This document shows positions 61,724 to 64,000 of a stretch of DNA of 64,000 bases, piece after piece. A program made the translations under genes and the position numbers. A model generated the notes under the pieces. It had not been told where the DNA came from and did no database searches. It saw only the letters and a program-made list of their open reading frames with translations. Within the stretch, counting starts at the first letter, position 1; the number at the start of each line of letters is the position of its first letter. The stretch lies in NCBI RefSeq assembly GCF_050789285.1, contig NZ_JBOUVX010000001.1:1-64000 (forward strand). Reading direction: 5' to 3'. Source of the stretch: CAVPWP01 sp050789285 (lineage in GTDB: Bacteria; Pseudomonadota; Alphaproteobacteria; Rhodobacterales; Rhodobacteraceae).

Positions 61724-62096
61724 CCGTGCGGCGGTCGTGGCGCCGATGCCGGTCTTCCCGCTTGCATGGAAGAAACGCGGCGACCCGATGGCCGGTGCCG
61801 GATTCCCGGGTTCAAGGCCGTGCCCCGTCCCATTCCGGTCGAGGGGCCGCAGGGAGAGAGGCTCGGGCGCGTCGACGGGCATCCCATTCGGCCCGCGCAG
61901 AGGCGCTTTCCGGTCCGCGCGTGGGTCTTTCGACCGGTCACGATCTGCACCTTCGTCGCTGGCGCCCCCTGAAGGCGTCTCGGCCGGGAAGGGTTCGCGT
62001 GACGTTCCCTTCACGCGGACCGACGGCGGCGATACGATCTGGCGGACAGAGATCGACCTTGTCCTCGACCCCCAGTGATGGCTTTTTTCGAAAGAC
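61724..62096. other. 373-base intergenic region
   Basis: No open frame with recognisable product on either strand, and no strong repeat. The last 20 bases before the BKACE gene are locally AT-rich (GGCTTTTTTCGAAAG) and include its weak ribosome binding site GAAAG. A promoter is likely here but not identified. Confidence 0.5.
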
Positions 62097-62930
62097 ATGA
62101 CCAAGCCCTGCATCATCTGTGTCGCGATCACCGGATCACTACCGCAGAAGTCCGACAACCCGGCGGTGCCGATCAGCATCGCCGAGCAGGTGGAAAGCAC
62201 GCACGAAGCCTTCGAAGCGGGGGCCACAATCGCACATTGCCACGTGCGGATGGAGGATGGCACTCCGACCTCGGACCCCGAGCGCTTCGCGAGGCTGAAG
62301 GAGGGGATCGAGACCCATTGCCCCGGCATGATCGTGCAGTTGTCGACCGGCGGTCGGTCGGGGGCAGGGACGGCGCGGGGCGGGATGCTGCCGCTGCGCC
62401 CGGACATGGCGTCGCTCAGCGTGGGGTCGAACAATTTCCCCACCCGCGTCTACGAGAACCCGCCCGACCTTGTCGACTGGCTGGCGGCCGAGATGCTGAC
62501 CCACGGCGTGAAACCCGAGATCGAGGCCTTCGATCTGTCGCACATCTTCCAGGCGGCGCGCATGGCGGCGGACGGGCGGCTGAAATCGCCGCTTTATGTC
62601 CAGTTCGTCATGGGCGTGAAAAACGCGATGCCGGCGGACAAGGCGTCCTTCGATTTCTTCGTCGAGACACTCGCGCGCCTTGCGCCTGACGCCGAATGGT
62701 GTGCGGCGGGGATCGGGCCGGCGCAAATCCTGCTCAACGAATGGTGCGTCGCGTCGGGCGGGCATTGCCGGACGGGGCTTGAGGACAACGTCCGGCTGGA
62801 CCGGGACCGGCTTGCGCCATCGAACGCGGCGCTGGTGCGCCGGGTGGTCGGAATCTGCGAGCGCTACGAACGGCCCGTGGCGACCTGGGCCGAGGCGCGC
62901 AGGATCCTTGGCCTTCGCCTGCCGGGCTGA
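62097..62930 (+). CDS. beta-keto acid cleavage enzyme (BKACE, DUF849), second copy
   Basis: 277-residue relative of the enzyme at 8661, but of a clearly different subfamily: the metal motif is HCHVRMED instead of HLHARD, and the C-terminal GLEDNVRLD is conserved. It would cleave a beta-keto acid with acetyl-CoA. Some members of the family act on dehydrocarnitine and yield glycine betaine, which would feed the demethylation genes in this window, but the subfamily cannot be determined here. No obvious operon partner: arginase upstream by 373 bases, FAD oxidase downstream on the other strand. Confidence 0.85.
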   Translation: MTKPCIICVAITGSLPQKSDNPAVPISIAEQVESTHEAFEAGATIAHCHVRMEDGTPTSDPERFARLKEGIETHCPGMIVQLSTGGRSGAGTARGGMLPLRPDMASLSVGSNNFPTRVYENPPDLVDWLAAEMLTHGVKPEIEAFDLSHIFQAARMAADGRLKSPLYVQFVMGVKNAMPADKASFDFFVETLARLAPDAEWCAAGIGPAQILLNEWCVASGGHCRTGLEDNVRLDRDRLAPSNAALVRRVVGICERYERPVATWAEARRILGLRLPG

Positions 62931-63232
62931 GTTCGCCCGGGCAAAGTCAACCGGGCCATGGCCAGCCGGGCAAGCCGAGGCCGCCCGACATCACGCAGGG
63001 CCGTCCCGACGCGGCGCCATCAGCCCCGGCGCACGGGAATTCACGGACCCGGTCGCGCAGAGAGGTGTCTTGGGCCATGCATCTTTCAGTTCGGAATCCC
63101 GACGTCGAGCATAACGGCGCGGCGCATGATCTCGGGGCCGCTCCTGTCCCACGTGAAGAAGCTGCATCGGGCCGGGTCGCGACGCTACCGGTCCCGCTGG
63201 CGCCCCCACGCGGGCTGCTCAGGCAAAGCCCC
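62931..63232. other. 302-base intergenic region with a possible gene remnant
   Basis: No intact gene. On the minus strand, a 32-codon open segment (63184 down to 63086) ends with SGPEIMRRAVMLDVGIPN and a stop, with a TAG stop at its upstream edge and no start codon. It reads like the tail of a protein and may be a decayed 3' end. I cannot name the family. Confidence 0.3.
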
Positions 63233-64000
63233 TCAGCCTGCGTCCGGGATCGTCTTGCCGGGGTTCAGGATGCCCAGGGGATCGAGGGCCCTCTTGATCG
63301 ACCGCATCACGTCGAGTGCCACGGGGTCCTTCCATCTTTTCATCGACGACAGCTTCGAGACGCCAATGCCATGCTCGGCCGAGAAGCTTCCGCCAAGTTC
63401 GGCCACGGTGTCTTCGATCGCGGTGCGGATGGCCTCGTCCCGGGTCCCGTCGGTCGTCGCGGGCCAGACGTTGTAATGAACGTTCCCGTCCCCGAGGTGA
63501 GCCACGACGAAGGTACGCGCGCCCGGGTCGACCTGTTCCAGCCGCTTCGAGGCACGCGCGAGGAAGGATTCGACCTTGTCGACGGCCAGGGCCACGTCGT
63601 TGATGATCGGGTGCGGCGAGGTGACGGTCAGGTCTGCGGCGCTTTCCCGCCGGGCCCAGATCTCGCGCCGCTGCGTCTCGTTCCGGGCGATGGCCGCGTC
63701 CAGGACAAGACCCTGTTCGCATAGTCCCGCCAGCACCTCTTCAAGCTGCTCCACGAGCGGCACTGTCCCGTCGGGACGCGGCGTTGCGTCGGCGGGCGAA
63801 GTGGCCCCCAGTTCGACCATCAGGTTGACCTCATGCGTCTGGGCGAAAGGTTCGCGGGCGCCTGGGACATGGGCAAGATGCGTCTCGATGTAGCCGCGCG
63901 GCATGTACTCGAACGCCTCGACCTTGCCCCCGGTGTCCTCCTGCAGCCGGTTGAGGATCGCCAGCGCCTCGGGCAGTCCGCGCGCCGCCACCATCGCGGT
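63233..64000 (-). CDS. FAD-linked oxidase (GlcD/D-2-hydroxyacid dehydrogenase type), 3' part
   Basis: Partial: the last 255 residues; the N-terminal FAD-binding domain lies beyond the right edge. The C-terminal substrate domain is clear from VVAHLGDGNVHYNVWP, SFSAEHGIGVSK and LGILNPGKTIPD, as in glycolate oxidase subunit GlcD and D-lactate dehydrogenases. The full protein would oxidise a 2-hydroxy acid and pass electrons on. Reads out of the window toward its start on the minus strand. Confidence 0.9.
   Translation of the reverse strand, partial: TAMVAARGLPEALAILNRLQEDTGGKVEAFEYMPRGYIETHLAHVPGAREPFAQTHEVNLMVELGATSPADATPRPDGTVPLVEQLEEVLAGLCEQGLVLDAAIARNETQRREIWARRESAADLTVTSPHPIINDVALAVDKVESFLARASKRLEQVDPGARTFVVAHLGDGNVHYNVWPATTDGTRDEAIRTAIEDTVAELGGSFSAEHGIGVSKLSSMKRWKDPVALDVMRSIKRALDPLGILNPGKTIPDAG

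Noticed and set aside
1..64000. CRISPR arrays, tRNA or rRNA genes, insertion sequences, prophage or integration sites
   Set aside because: No spaced short repeats, no cloverleaf or ribosomal sequence, and no transposase or integrase product was recognised while reading the window; a dedicated tRNA or ncRNA scan was not possible.

Overview
The window is uniformly GC-rich with densely packed genes, many start/stop overlaps of the ATGA/GTGA type and frequent GTG starts. The gene content (dpp-type ABC importers, heterotetrameric sarcosine oxidase, DMGDH-like flavoproteins, non-pyrrolysine MttB paralogues, BKACE/DUF849 proteins, AbgT, SLC13 permeases) points to an alphaproteobacterium, most likely Rhodobacterales (Paracoccaceae/Roseobacteraceae type). 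No rRNA, tRNA, CRISPR array, transposase or phage gene was recognised. The window opens with a 26-nt poly-C run that looks like a contig edge.

Layout. (1) 48-7159, plus strand: two permeases and two ATPases of a peptide/opine-type ABC importer, then an S9 serine peptidase and a standalone N,N-dimethylformamidase large-subunit-like protein. (2) 14633-7169, minus strand: a trimethylamine-dehydrogenase-like flavoprotein, an MttB-family methyltransferase, a class III aminotransferase, a BKACE enzyme, a GNAT acetyltransferase and an acetylpolyamine amidohydrolase/HDAC-like protein. (3) 14774-17404, plus: a CocE-type hydrolase and a BetI-like TetR regulator. (4) 20992-17430, minus: an XRE regulator, a second MttB paralogue and a 3-hydroxyisobutyrate-dehydrogenase-family oxidoreductase. 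(5) 21140-27799, plus: a fatty acid desaturase, a PhnD-like protein without signal peptide, a DMGDH-like flavoprotein, a zinc alcohol dehydrogenase and an enolase-superfamily enzyme. (6) 27967-39192, plus: a complete ABC importer (TAT-exported binding protein, two permeases, a double ATPase) followed directly by soxB, soxD, soxA and soxG. (7) 39273-54236, plus: MFS transporter, OmpA-like protein with a pentapeptide tandem repeat, patatin, a beta-helix-like membrane protein, an outer-membrane barrel, an AbgT transporter, an RND efflux adaptor/pump pair and another MFS protein. (8) 60555-54187, minus: two tandem SLC13 permeases, an M20 peptidase and a lipoprotein alpha/beta hydrolase. (9) 60797-64000: arginase-family enzyme, a second BKACE and the 3' part of a FAD-linked oxidase.

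Main interpretation (inference). From about 7 to 39 kb the genes form a continuous island for uptake and stepwise breakdown of N-methylated or N-acylated nitrogen compounds: import, hydrolysis of amide/peptide bonds, removal of methyl groups (MttB family, TMADH-like, DMGDH-like), and finally oxidation of sarcosine to glycine with transfer of the methyl group to tetrahydrofolate. The TMADH-like protein has lost the cysteine that tethers FMN and two other active-site residues of true TMADH, and no corrinoid partner for the MttB paralogues is visible here, so the actual substrates are open. These two points, and the coupling of an ABC importer to soxBDAG, are the most interesting parts of the window.
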